Shown here: one piece after another, positions 57,259 through 64,000 of the stretch
How the letters are laid out: every line of letters begins with the position of its first letter
How positions within the stretch are numbered: the first letter of the stretch is position 1
Source: Corynebacterium amycolatum
GTDB taxonomy: Bacteria; Actinomycetota; Actinomycetes; Mycobacteriales; Mycobacteriaceae
Length of the DNA: 64,000 nt
Direction of reading: 5' to 3'
Assembly (NCBI RefSeq): GCF_016889425.1
Contig: NZ_CP069513.1
Coordinates: 186,001 to 250,000 of the forward strand
Position numbers and translations under genes: made by a program
The notes under the pieces: model-generated
What the model saw: the letters and a program-made list of their open reading frames with translations, nothing else
What the model was told of the DNA's origin: nothing
Database searches by the model: none

Positions 57259-57794
57259 TACTTACCCGTCTTTCCGATCTTGCGACGGATCTGCTCGCCA
57301 TCGTAACGAATGCCCTTGCCCTTGTAAGGATCATCCTTACGCAGACGACGGATGTTAGCTGCGAGCTGTCCGACCTGCTGCTTATCAATACCTGTGATCG
57401 ACAGCTTGGTGGTGCCGTCGACATCGAAGGTGATACCTTCCGGTGCTTCGATCAGGACTGGGTGCGAGTAGCCCAAGGAGAACTCGAGGTCCTTGCCCTT
57501 CTTGGCGACACGGTAACCAACACCGAAGATTTCCATCTTGATGGTGTAGCCCTCGGTCACACCGACAACCATATTGTTGATCAGCGAACGGGACAGGCCG
57601 TGCAGGGAGCGGCTCTTGCGGTGGTCATCCGGGCGGTTGACCACAATCTCATTGTCCTTCAGCTCAACGGTAATTGGAGCCGGGATAGAGACAGACAGCT
57701 CGCCCTTCGGGCCCTTGACGGAAACGTCCTGGCCGTTGACCTGTGCAGTAACATTTGCCGGGACAACGACAGGGTTCTTACCAATACGAGACAT
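57258..57794 (-). CDS. rplF: 50S ribosomal protein L6
   Basis: 178 residues: [35 protein letters not shown], and [14 protein letters not shown] [20 protein letters not shown]. Coupled to rplR. Confidence 0.98.
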   Translation of the reverse strand: MSRIGKNPVVVPANVTAQVNGQDVSVKGPKGELSVSIPAPITVELKDNEIVVNRPDDHRKSRSLHGLSRSLINNMVVGVTEGYTIKMEIFGVGYRVAKKGKDLEFSLGYSHPVLIEAPEGITFDVDGTTKLSITGIDKQQVGQLAANIRRLRKDDPYKGKGIRYDGEQIRRKIGKTGK

Positions 57795-57809
57795 TGTGTA
57801 GTTCCCCCT

Positions 57810-58208
57810 TTACCAGACGTAAGCGAGGACTTCCCCGCCAACCTTCTTCTCGTAAGCCTGACGGTCAGTCAGCAGGCCCTGAGACGTGGAGATGATAGCC
57901 ACGCCCAGGCCACCGAGGACCTTCGGCAGGTTAGTGGACTTTGCGTAAACACGCAGACCCGGCTTGGAGACGCGACGCACGCCAGCGATCGAACGCTCGC
58001 GGGATGGGCCGTACTTCAGGTTCAGGGTCAGGGTCTTGCCGACCTTGGCATCCTCGACTGCGTAGTCCGCAATGTAACCCTCAGACTTGAGGATCTCGGC
58101 GATGTTAGCCTTCAGCTTGGACGACGGCATCGAGACAGAGTCGTGGTACGCGTTGTTAGCGTTGCGCACGCGCGACAGCATGTCGGCGATTGGGTCAGTC
58201 ATGGTCAT
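57810..58208 (-). CDS. rpsH: 30S ribosomal protein S8
   Basis: 132 residues: [24 protein letters not shown] start after [43 protein letters not shown]. Here it is the first gene of the second part of the spc operon, 1.7 kb downstream of rplE; no rpsN/rpsZ gene lies between them. Confidence 0.98.
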   Translation of the reverse strand: MTMTDPIADMLSRVRNANNAYHDSVSMPSSKLKANIAEILKSEGYIADYAVEDAKVGKTLTLNLKYGPSRERSIAGVRRVSKPGLRVYAKSTNLPKVLGGLGVAIISTSQGLLTDRQAYEKKVGGEVLAYVW

Positions 58209-58612
58209 GGTTAGTGACCGCTTCCTTTCTCGCTGCGGTTCCTTCTCACCTCGTGGCTAACTCCAATGACCGCGCAAACAGCAACTGTCACACGGCAAAA
58301 GCTTAAGATGGAGCGACTACCAATATCGTGATTCCGGCGATTTAAGGGCTACTGTTCGCCAACTCGGTTCAATAGCCGAGTCAGCTCGCCACCCAGGTGA
58401 CGCCAGAGACGATGCGAGGCGAGGGGGCCTACAGCAAAGTTCTTACATTTTTACTGCCGCACCTCTTACAGAGGGCAGACCTGGTGATACTAACAAATAC
58501 CGACCGAAATGCAAAAACGCCGCGGCTGGACGTTAGTCCGCTCGCGGCGTGAAGCCCCACCAATTAGCAGTGGAACTCAATTTCTAGCCGATATGGCGCC
58601 GGCTAGAGGAAA
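58209..58612. other. Gap between the SGNH hydrolase gene and rpsH
   Basis: 404 nt without a gene. It contains the hydrolase terminator (58517-58550) and, nearer rpsH, about 300 nt that must hold the promoter and leader of the rpsH-rplO operon. No small ORF with a ribosome-binding site was seen. Confidence 0.6.
58517..58550 (-). terminator. Terminator of the SGNH hydrolase gene
   Basis: ACGCCGCG (58517-58524) pairs with CGCGGCGT (58543-58550), followed on the minus strand by TTTTTG. About 60 nt after the hydrolase stop codon. Confidence 0.75.
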
Positions 58613-59509
58613 TTAGTAGAGCTGGTCGGCGATGATGTTACCCATAGCCTTTTCGCCAGCCACCGTCGGGTGATTGGTCATCGGGCCCATCACCGGATCT
58701 GCGAAACCGGCGACGAAGCGCTCATCCGGGTTTGGGTTGCAGGTACCGTGGCCGAGGGTTGCCTCGTAGACGTCGATGAAGCCGGCACCTACGTGCTGAG
58801 ACGCGGAGCGAATGCTGTCGCGGAATGCCCCCTGAATCTCGCTGGCACCCGGTGCCGGGATCGGGAAGGTCTGGTTCGGGGCGTTCACCAGGCACAGCTG
58901 GTCATTGGTAGCGTACTCAGGGTACGAAGCCAGGACGACCTGAGCACCCGGAGCAACCTGGTGGACGCGGTCAGTGAACTGACGCAGCGTCTGCTTGAAC
59001 AGCGACGGAGCCTTGGGGTCCGGCTTTGCGACCAGCTCGCCTGCCACGTCAACCCACTGGACCCAGTCCATGCCGCCGTACATCAGGACAACCTTCTCAG
59101 TGCCCTCTCCGATGTCGCCGTACTGGATGGAAGCTTCCAGGTATGCGAGGAGCTGACCCGGGAAGCCACCAAGACCGTTACAGGACCAGTCACCCAGGGA
59201 CTTGTTCAGCTTCGACGCTGCAATCTTCGGCCAGTTTTCCATGTCGGTGGCACAGTTAGCGACCAGCACGTTCTGCCCCGGCGCCAGGCCACGCGGGCCA
59301 CCCTTACCGGCATTAGCGGTGAAGGAGTCACCGAAGGTGACGATCTGCTTGACGCCCTTCGGGCCGGTGTCGCCGATACCCGGAATCGGAATGTTCGGCA
59401 TTTCCGGCAGTGCCGGCTGTGCGTTGGCAGCACCTGCGCCCAAGCTCAGACCCAGAGCCGCAACAGTTGCAACAGCAGCCGAGCGGACGGCCACGGAGAA
59501 GTTCTTCAT
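58613..59509 (-). CDS. Secreted SGNH/GDSL-type hydrolase
   Basis: 298 residues from ATG 59509, with AAAGGG 9 nt upstream. Signal peptide at 1-30 ending GAANA/Q (Sec type). The GDS block is VTFGDSFTANAG (Ser62); Gly and Asn blocks are probably GLGGFPG and MYGGMDW; the C-terminal His280 lies in TNHPTVAGEK without the usual DxxH, so the acid may be absent or placed elsewhere, as in some actinobacterial SGNH esterases. Four to six cysteines (VANCATD, WSCNGLG, QLCLVN, GTCNPN) suggest disulfides. Likely an extracellular esterase or lipase; substrate unknown. Lies between rplE and rpsH. Confidence 0.88.
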   Translation of the reverse strand: MKNFSVAVRSAAVATVAALGLSLGAGAANAQPALPEMPNIPIPGIGDTGPKGVKQIVTFGDSFTANAGKGGPRGLAPGQNVLVANCATDMENWPKIAASKLNKSLGDWSCNGLGGFPGQLLAYLEASIQYGDIGEGTEKVVLMYGGMDWVQWVDVAGELVAKPDPKAPSLFKQTLRQFTDRVHQVAPGAQVVLASYPEYATNDQLCLVNAPNQTFPIPAPGASEIQGAFRDSIRSASQHVGAGFIDVYEATLGHGTCNPNPDERFVAGFADPVMGPMTNHPTVAGEKAMGNIIADQLY

Positions 59510-59828
59510 GTAGTTAATCCCTTTGCGTTTTAACTTAAGGACCGCTCTGTGTAGAACCACTGGCTCAACCACACAGAAGCTGAAGTCACTTAAATCTTGC
59601 CCAAATTGATAACGACCACAATGCATTTTGGCGGCCGTCACTATGACGAATGGCAGTTTACAACGAAATCATCACGAACGCCTAACTTTCATTTAAGAAA
59701 GCTTGTGACTTTACTAATTTTCAACCCCCAAAAAGGGTCAACTTTCACACCGGCAACACTGGTAACTTTTGCGCAGGCCCCGCACAGCGACATCCCCCCA
59801 TGAACATAAGGGTTAACGGAGCAGCAAA
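59510..59828. other. Upstream region of the SGNH hydrolase gene
   Basis: About 320 nt without a gene. It is A/T-rich compared with the surroundings and must contain the hydrolase promoter, which I could not pick out with confidence. The CCCCCAAAAAGGG run near 59730 is low complexity, not a stem. Confidence 0.5.
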
Positions 59829-59860
59829 AAGCCCCGGAGGCCAAGCGGCATCCGAGGCTT
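59829..59860 (-). terminator. Terminator after rplE
   Basis: AAGCCCCGGA (59829-59838) pairs with TCCGAGGCTT (59851-59860) with one mismatch, followed by TTTTTG on the minus strand, 28 nt after the rplE stop. It closes the first part of the spc operon. Confidence 0.75.
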
Positions 59861-59887
59861 CAGACAGAAGCTACCGAAGAGGCAAAA

Positions 59888-60442
59888 CTACTTCTTGAAC
59901 GGGAAGCCCAGCTCGCGCAGCAGCGCGCGGCCTTCCTCATTGTTGGTAGCGGTGGTCACGACGGTGATGTCCATACCGCGCGGGCGGTCGATCTTGTCAA
60001 CGTCGATCTCGTAGAACATGGTCTGCTCAGACAGTCCGAAGGTGTAGTTACCGTGACCATCGAACTGCTGATCAGACAGACCGCGGAAGTCGCGGATTCG
60101 CGGCAGAGCCACGGTCAGCAGACGATCCAGGAACTCCCACATACGGTCGCCACGCAGGGTGACGCGAGCGCCGATGGCGTCGCCTTCACGAAGCTTGAAG
60201 TTAGCGATCGACTTGCGAGCGCGACGGGTCTCCGGCTTCTGACCGGTGATCAGAGTCAGGTCGTTGATAGCACCGTTGATCTGCTTCTTGTCCTGAGCAG
60301 CAGCGCCGACGCCCATGTTAACGACGACCTTGGTAACGCCCGGAATCTGCATGACGTTCTCGTAGGAGAACTCTTCCTGCATCTTGCCGCGAATCTCATC
60401 GCGGTAACGGGCCTTCAGACGAGGGGTGTAATTTTCGCTCAT
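59888..60442 (-). CDS. rplE: 50S ribosomal protein L5
   Basis: 5S rRNA-binding protein, 184 residues: [56 protein letters not shown], and the end [16 protein letters not shown]. Two nt after rplX. Confidence 0.98.
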   Translation of the reverse strand: MSENYTPRLKARYRDEIRGKMQEEFSYENVMQIPGVTKVVVNMGVGAAAQDKKQINGAINDLTLITGQKPETRRARKSIANFKLREGDAIGARVTLRGDRMWEFLDRLLTVALPRIRDFRGLSDQQFDGHGNYTFGLSEQTMFYEIDVDKIDRPRGMDITVVTTATNNEEGRALLRELGFPFKK

Positions 60443-60444
60443 GC

Positions 60445-60759
60445 TTAGATGTCCTTCCCGGTACGGCGGGAGATGCGAACCTTCTTGCCGTCCTCATCGA
60501 AGCGGTAACCAACGCGAGTCGGGGTACCATCTTCGTCGACCAGCATGACGTTCGACACGTGAATCGGAGCTTCCTGAGTGACAATGCCACCCGAGGATGC
60601 ACCGCGCTCCGCAGCGGAGTTTGCAACGTGCTTCTTGATACGGTTAACGCCCTCGACCAGGACCTTGTCGCGCTTCGGGTAGGCCTCGATGACCTTGCCC
60701 TGAGCACCCTTGTCCGGACCGGAGATAACCAGCACGGTATCGCCCTTACGGATCTTCAC
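60445..60759 (-). CDS. rplX: 50S ribosomal protein L24
   Basis: 104 residues with a KOW motif: [39 protein letters not shown], and [20 protein letters not shown]. Directly adjoins rplN. Confidence 0.98.
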   Translation of the reverse strand: MKIRKGDTVLVISGPDKGAQGKVIEAYPKRDKVLVEGVNRIKKHVANSAAERGASSGGIVTQEAPIHVSNVMLVDEDGTPTRVGYRFDEDGKKVRISRRTGKDI

Positions 60760-61128
60760 TTAAATCACCTCCGGTGCGAGCGAGACAATCTTCATGAACT
60801 TCTTGTCACGCAGCTCACGCGCGACCGGGCCGAAAATACGGGTGCCCTTTGGCTCACCGTCGGCCTTGATGATGACAGCTGCATTCTCGTCGAACGAGAT
60901 GTAGGAGCCGTCCGGACGACGGGTCTCCTTCTTCGCACGGACGATGACTGCCTTAACAATTTCGCCTGCCTTGACGTTGCCGCCCGGAGTAGCTTCCTTG
61001 ACAGTTGCGACAATGGTGTCGCCAATGCCAGCGAAGCGTCGGGTCGAGCCGCCGAGAACGCGGATGCACTGGATTTCACGTGCACCAGTGTTGTCGGCAA
61101 CGCGCAGACGGGATTCCTGCTGAATCAC
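60760..61128 (-). CDS. rplN: 50S ribosomal protein L14
   Basis: 122 residues from GTG 61128 ([20 protein letters not shown]), with AGGAG 8 nt upstream; the frame is open to 61182. Conserved [20 protein letters not shown] and [20 protein letters not shown]. First gene of rplN-rplX-rplE. Confidence 0.98.
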   Translation of the reverse strand: MIQQESRLRVADNTGAREIQCIRVLGGSTRRFAGIGDTIVATVKEATPGGNVKAGEIVKAVIVRAKKETRRPDGSYISFDENAAVIIKADGEPKGTRIFGPVARELRDKKFMKIVSLAPEVI

Positions 61129-61413
61129 TGCGTTTCTCCTGACCTGGTTGCATTGTGCGTCAGATTTCCGTCCTAAACGCACGCGGTCTTTATGTCTTGT
61201 GTTTACGCTTTACGACGAAAGCACCTGCTAGAGGCAACTTCCATATCGCTTTGACCCCATGCTAGCTACGGTCATAGACCGTTGAGAGCAGCACGCAGCC
61301 ACTTCGCGCAACCTGTGTATTATGGCACGTTCGTGCGGGACAACAAAATCCCTTAGTTTCATGCCCCCAACATGGTTTATACCCTCCGCAGCAACCCTAT
61401 TCCGCGGAAACCC

Positions 61414-61419
61414 TAGACT
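61414..61419 (+). promoter_or_regulatory. -10 box of a leaderless MFS gene
   Basis: TAGACT, six nt before the GTG at 61426; no Shine-Dalgarno is seen. Confidence 0.45.
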
Positions 61420-61425
61420 GAGACA

Positions 61426-62667
61426 GTGACAAATCCACATTCCGAGAACGCTCAGACACAGCCAGCACAGACGCTTCCGGTATCGCTACTTGCCGGGTTA
61501 GCCTTATTATCCGCCGCCGCCCCGTTCGGCGCAGATACATACCTGGCCTCCTTCGTGGAGATAGCCAAGGAGTTCTCCACAACCGAGTCAATGGTTCAGC
61601 TCACTCTGGCAACCTTCATGATCGGTATGGCTGCAGGGCAGCTCGTCATTGGCGCTCTCTCCGATAGTTTGGGCCGTAGGAAGTTGCTTCTCATTGCGAC
61701 TTTGGTGTTCTTGGGCTCGTCAATCCTCTGTGCAATAGCACCGAATATTGGCACGCTTATTGCAATGCGCCTGTTCCAGGGGTTAGCTGGTGGCTCCACA
61801 GTGGTTCTGGCTCGTGCTGTAGTCCCAGACCTCTTGAAGGGCAAGGCATCAGCGAGAGCTTTCTCGACGCTGATGGGCATTTCCTCCATCGCCCCGGCAA
61901 TCGCTCCCCTTGTGAGTGGCTTTCTGGGCCCCGCATTCGGCTGGCGCAGCGTGTTCTGGTTTCTCGCAGCCATCAACGTCGCGATGGTCGCGATTGTGTT
62001 TCTGATGGTTCCGGAAACTCTACCGCCAGAGCGACGCTCCACAGGCTCTCTGCGCAATCTCCTGCCCAATATCGGCAGGCTGCTACAGCGGCCCGTATTT
62101 GTCGGCTACTTGTTAGCTTTCGCTGGTGGCTTCTCGGTGATGTTCTCCTATATCGCTGCGTCACCCTTTATCTTCCAGGAGCTGCTGGGGCTCACCCCTA
62201 CTCAGTTCTCTCTCGTGTTCGCATCCAATGCAGCGATGTTGACCTTTGTGTCAATCCTCAACGGCAAGATGATCAACCGGCTTCATCCCCGCAAGGGCAT
62301 TTTAGTTGCACTCACGGTCATGCTCGTGACGTCGATAGGCCTGATTGTTAATGCCATAGTCGGGATTAACTTCTTCACTACTTGGCTGTTGCTGTTCATT
62401 ACGGTACCGATGATGCCGCTGATCTTCGCCAATGCCACAGCACTCGGAATTGAGGAGGTTCGAGATATCGGAATTGGCTCAGGTTCCGGCCTCATGGGCT
62501 TCGCACAGTTCCTCGCGGCCGCCACGGTTTCCCCGTTGGTGGGGCTTGGTTCCAATCTGCCTTTATCAATGGCCATATCAATGTTGACCTGCGCGCTGAT
62601 TGCGCTGATCGCGGTATTGACATTGACGCACGACGGCCTCCGCAAACACCCACATAAGCTGGCATAA
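61426..62667 (+). CDS. Bcr/CflA-type MFS drug-resistance transporter
   Basis: 413 residues from GTG 61426, twelve predicted transmembrane helices. The loop after TM2 reads GALSDSLGRRKLLL, the MFS motif A. TM4-5 (QGLAGGSTVVLARAVVPDL) and the antiporter motif C-like GISSIAPAIAPLVSG are typical of the Bcr/CflA subfamily, drug:proton antiporters of the cytoplasmic membrane. Substrate not known. It is inserted between the rplN operon and the transporter genes. Confidence 0.92.
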   Translation: MTNPHSENAQTQPAQTLPVSLLAGLALLSAAAPFGADTYLASFVEIAKEFSTTESMVQLTLATFMIGMAAGQLVIGALSDSLGRRKLLLIATLVFLGSSILCAIAPNIGTLIAMRLFQGLAGGSTVVLARAVVPDLLKGKASARAFSTLMGISSIAPAIAPLVSGFLGPAFGWRSVFWFLAAINVAMVAIVFLMVPETLPPERRSTGSLRNLLPNIGRLLQRPVFVGYLLAFAGGFSVMFSYIAASPFIFQELLGLTPTQFSLVFASNAAMLTFVSILNGKMINRLHPRKGILVALTVMLVTSIGLIVNAIVGINFFTTWLLLFITVPMMPLIFANATALGIEEVRDIGIGSGSGLMGFAQFLAAATVSPLVGLGSNLPLSMAISMLTCALIALIAVLTLTHDGLRKHPHKLA

Positions 62668-62707
62668 AACTACATACGAGAGGACTGCCCTCGTTTCACT
62701 TCACTGG

Positions 62708-62736
62708 TTGAGAATGTGCCCGAATCGGCATTAAAT
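62708..62736 (+). promoter_or_regulatory. Promoter of the VIT1/CCC1-type gene
   Basis: TTGAGA (62708-62713), 17 bases, TTAAAT (62731-62736), about 60 nt before the ATG at 62797. Confidence 0.45.
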
Positions 62737-62796
62737 CGATGGTGAGGCCTCGTACCACCCGTAGGCGTGAGGCTGACATGGGAGAAAGGTCCTGCC

Positions 62797-63513
62797 ATGA
62801 CCACGTACGCGCATCCTCATGAACCGCATAAGTCTTCTGAGACGTCGAAGCTCAACTGGCTTCGCGCCGGAGTCCTCGGAGCCAACGACGGCATCGTCTC
62901 CACTGCTCTAATCTTGCTCAGCGTGATTGCAGCAGGTTCTTCTCGCGAAGCCATTCTGACTGCTGGTGCCGCCGCCGTTATCGCTGGTGCTATCTCGATG
63001 GCTCTGGGGGAATACGTCTCGGTTTCAACTCAGCGCGATACTGAGCGAGCACTGATTGCCAAAGAAAAGGCCGAGCTCAAGGACTTTCCAGATGAAGAGC
63101 ATAAGGAGCTCGTGGGGATTCTCTCTGGCTACGGCATCCCACAACATATCGCCGAAGATGCTGCCCACGGCATCGCACAAAATGATCCGCTGGCAGCTCA
63201 CCTAAAGCTGGAATTGGGCATTGACGGCGAGGAACTTACCAACCCCTGGGCGGCTGCTGGTTCTTCGGCACTGTCGTTCCTACTCGGCGCCATCCTGCCG
63301 ATGATTGCGGCTCTGGTGTTCACCGGCCCCACCTCCGGCGCGATTGCGGTCACCGTTGTCACCATCGTGACGTTGGCCTTGACCGGCTACATCAGCGCCA
63401 AGCTCAGCTCCACGCACTCCGGCAAGGCTGCGCTACGTCTGGTCATCGGTGGCGCGCTCGGTTTGATTGTGTCCTACTTCGTCGGCCTGCTCTTCGGGCA
63501 GGCCGTCGGATAG
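62797..63513 (+). CDS. VIT1/CCC1 family transporter (iron/manganese)
   Basis: 238 residues from ATG 62797, with AGAAAGG upstream. Five hydrophobic segments. The signature RAGVLGANDGIVSTALI near residue 25 and AGAISMALGEYVSVSTQRD near 72 contain the conserved acidic residues of the VIT family, which moves Fe2+ or Mn2+ out of the cytosol. The cytosolic middle region (KEKAELKDFPDEEHKELVGI) binds metal in plant homologues and is present here. Confidence 0.93.
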   Translation: MTTYAHPHEPHKSSETSKLNWLRAGVLGANDGIVSTALILLSVIAAGSSREAILTAGAAAVIAGAISMALGEYVSVSTQRDTERALIAKEKAELKDFPDEEHKELVGILSGYGIPQHIAEDAAHGIAQNDPLAAHLKLELGIDGEELTNPWAAAGSSALSFLLGAILPMIAALVFTGPTSGAIAVTVVTIVTLALTGYISAKLSSTHSGKAALRLVIGGALGLIVSYFVGLLFGQAVG

Positions 63514-63557
63514 CCCTTGAGATAGGTCGTCGGATAGGCTCCGGCAAAGCTCAAAAG

Positions 63558-64000
63558 CTAATCAACATAGCTGGTCTTCGTCTGGTTCAACCAGGCGTAG
63601 ACCGCGCCAATTCCCAGGCCACCGCCTACGAAGTTGCCCAACCACACTGCCACCCAGTTGCCTGTAATGTGCAGGCCATCGAAGCCGGCAGGACGCGGAT
63701 CGGCGAAAAAGGCCAAGGAAAACAGCGAGAAGTTCGCAATCACATGCTCAAGCCCGAGCCCAACGAACACCGCAATAATCGGCAGAATCACAGCGAACTT
63801 CGAAATGATTTCTTTGGCTTGTAGCGCGCCTAAAACAGCCATATTGACCACGAAGTTCGCGCCCATCGCCTCTACGAAAGCACCGAAGAACGGCTTGGCC
63901 AGCTTCCCCTCGGTCAAGGTGGAAATCAGATGTGTGTCATCAATCCCACCGAGTTTGGCGCTCTGGCTTAGCACCAGCGCCACAATCGCGGCACCGATGA
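63558..64000 (-). CDS. Formate/nitrite transporter family channel (partial, N-terminus off the window)
   Basis: The last 146 residues of an FNT-family pentameric channel: AKPFFGAFVEAMGANFVVNM, the TM5 motif VGLGLEHVIANFSLFSLAFF (with the conserved His-Val-Ile-Ala-Asn) and the C-terminal NFVGGGLGIGAVYAWLN. The gene starts beyond 64000. FocA, NirC and HSC subtypes cannot be told apart from this part. Confidence 0.9.
   Translation of the reverse strand, partial: IGAAIVALVLSQSAKLGGIDDTHLISTLTEGKLAKPFFGAFVEAMGANFVVNMAVLGALQAKEIISKFAVILPIIAVFVGLGLEHVIANFSLFSLAFFADPRPAGFDGLHITGNWVAVWLGNFVGGGLGIGAVYAWLNQTKTSYVD

Overview
The window is about 57-60% G+C and reads as a chromosomal segment of an actinobacterium, most likely Corynebacterium. 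Gene order matches the block that in Mycobacterium tuberculosis runs from groEL1/groES through tsaD, rimI, tsaB, tsaE, alr, nnrDE, glmS, glmM, rpsI-rplM, an ESX-4 locus, truA, rplQ-rpoA-rpsD-rpsK-rpsM, infA, map, adk, secY and the spc ribosomal operon. The split of the spc operon between rpsH and rplE and the lack of rpmJ beside infA fit corynebacteria. A complete mevalonate pathway is unusual for that genus. The species cannot be fixed from the sequence alone.

Layout. 1-1.6 kb: groES-groEL (groEL cut by the window edge) behind a promoter embedded in two overlapping CIRCE operators. 1.9-9.7 kb: the t6A tRNA-modification cluster (tsaD, rimI, tsaB and tsaE, the last fused to alanine racemase) with nnrDE and an inserted pyruvate:quinone oxidoreductase. 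9.7-15.2 kb: a lipase, an HNH endonuclease, glmS and an alpha/beta hydrolase that has lost its nucleophile. 15.2-17.1 kb: an unrecognised, translationally coupled three-gene module with a small WXG100-like leader protein. 17.2-23.5 kb: idi-mvaK1-mvaD-mvaK2-mvaA-mvaS, a full route from acetoacetyl-CoA to IPP/DMAPP, lying between glmS and glmM. 23.5-29.8 kb: glmM, a VanW protein, an OatA-like acyltransferase, rpsI and rplM.

30.1-41.8 kb: an ESX-4-type type VII secretion locus (two WXG100 proteins, an Rv3446c-family protein, EccC, EccD, mycosin, EccB and an EccE-like protein). 41.6-45.5 kb: a lipoprotein, a large membrane protein and truA. 45.7-61.1 kb: ribosomal and housekeeping operons (rplQ-rpoA-rpsD-rpsK-rpsM, infA, map, adk-secY, rplO to rpsH, rplE-rplX-rplN). 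These are interrupted by a secreted lipoprotein, a BioW-BioF fusion gene facing the other way behind a BioQ-like operator, and a secreted SGNH hydrolase. 61.4-64 kb: a Bcr/CflA-type MFS pump, a VIT1/CCC1-type transporter and the end of a formate/nitrite-type channel.

The strongest new signal is a pair of near-identical extracytoplasmic-sigma-type promoters. One lies before the esxU-esxT operon and the other before the unknown three-gene module 14 kb away. They share 31 of 40 positions at identical spacing. This suggests the module is co-expressed with the ESX-4 machinery and may be its substrate or accessory set. Several genes also appear leaderless, with the start codon 6-8 nt after a TANNNT -10 box.
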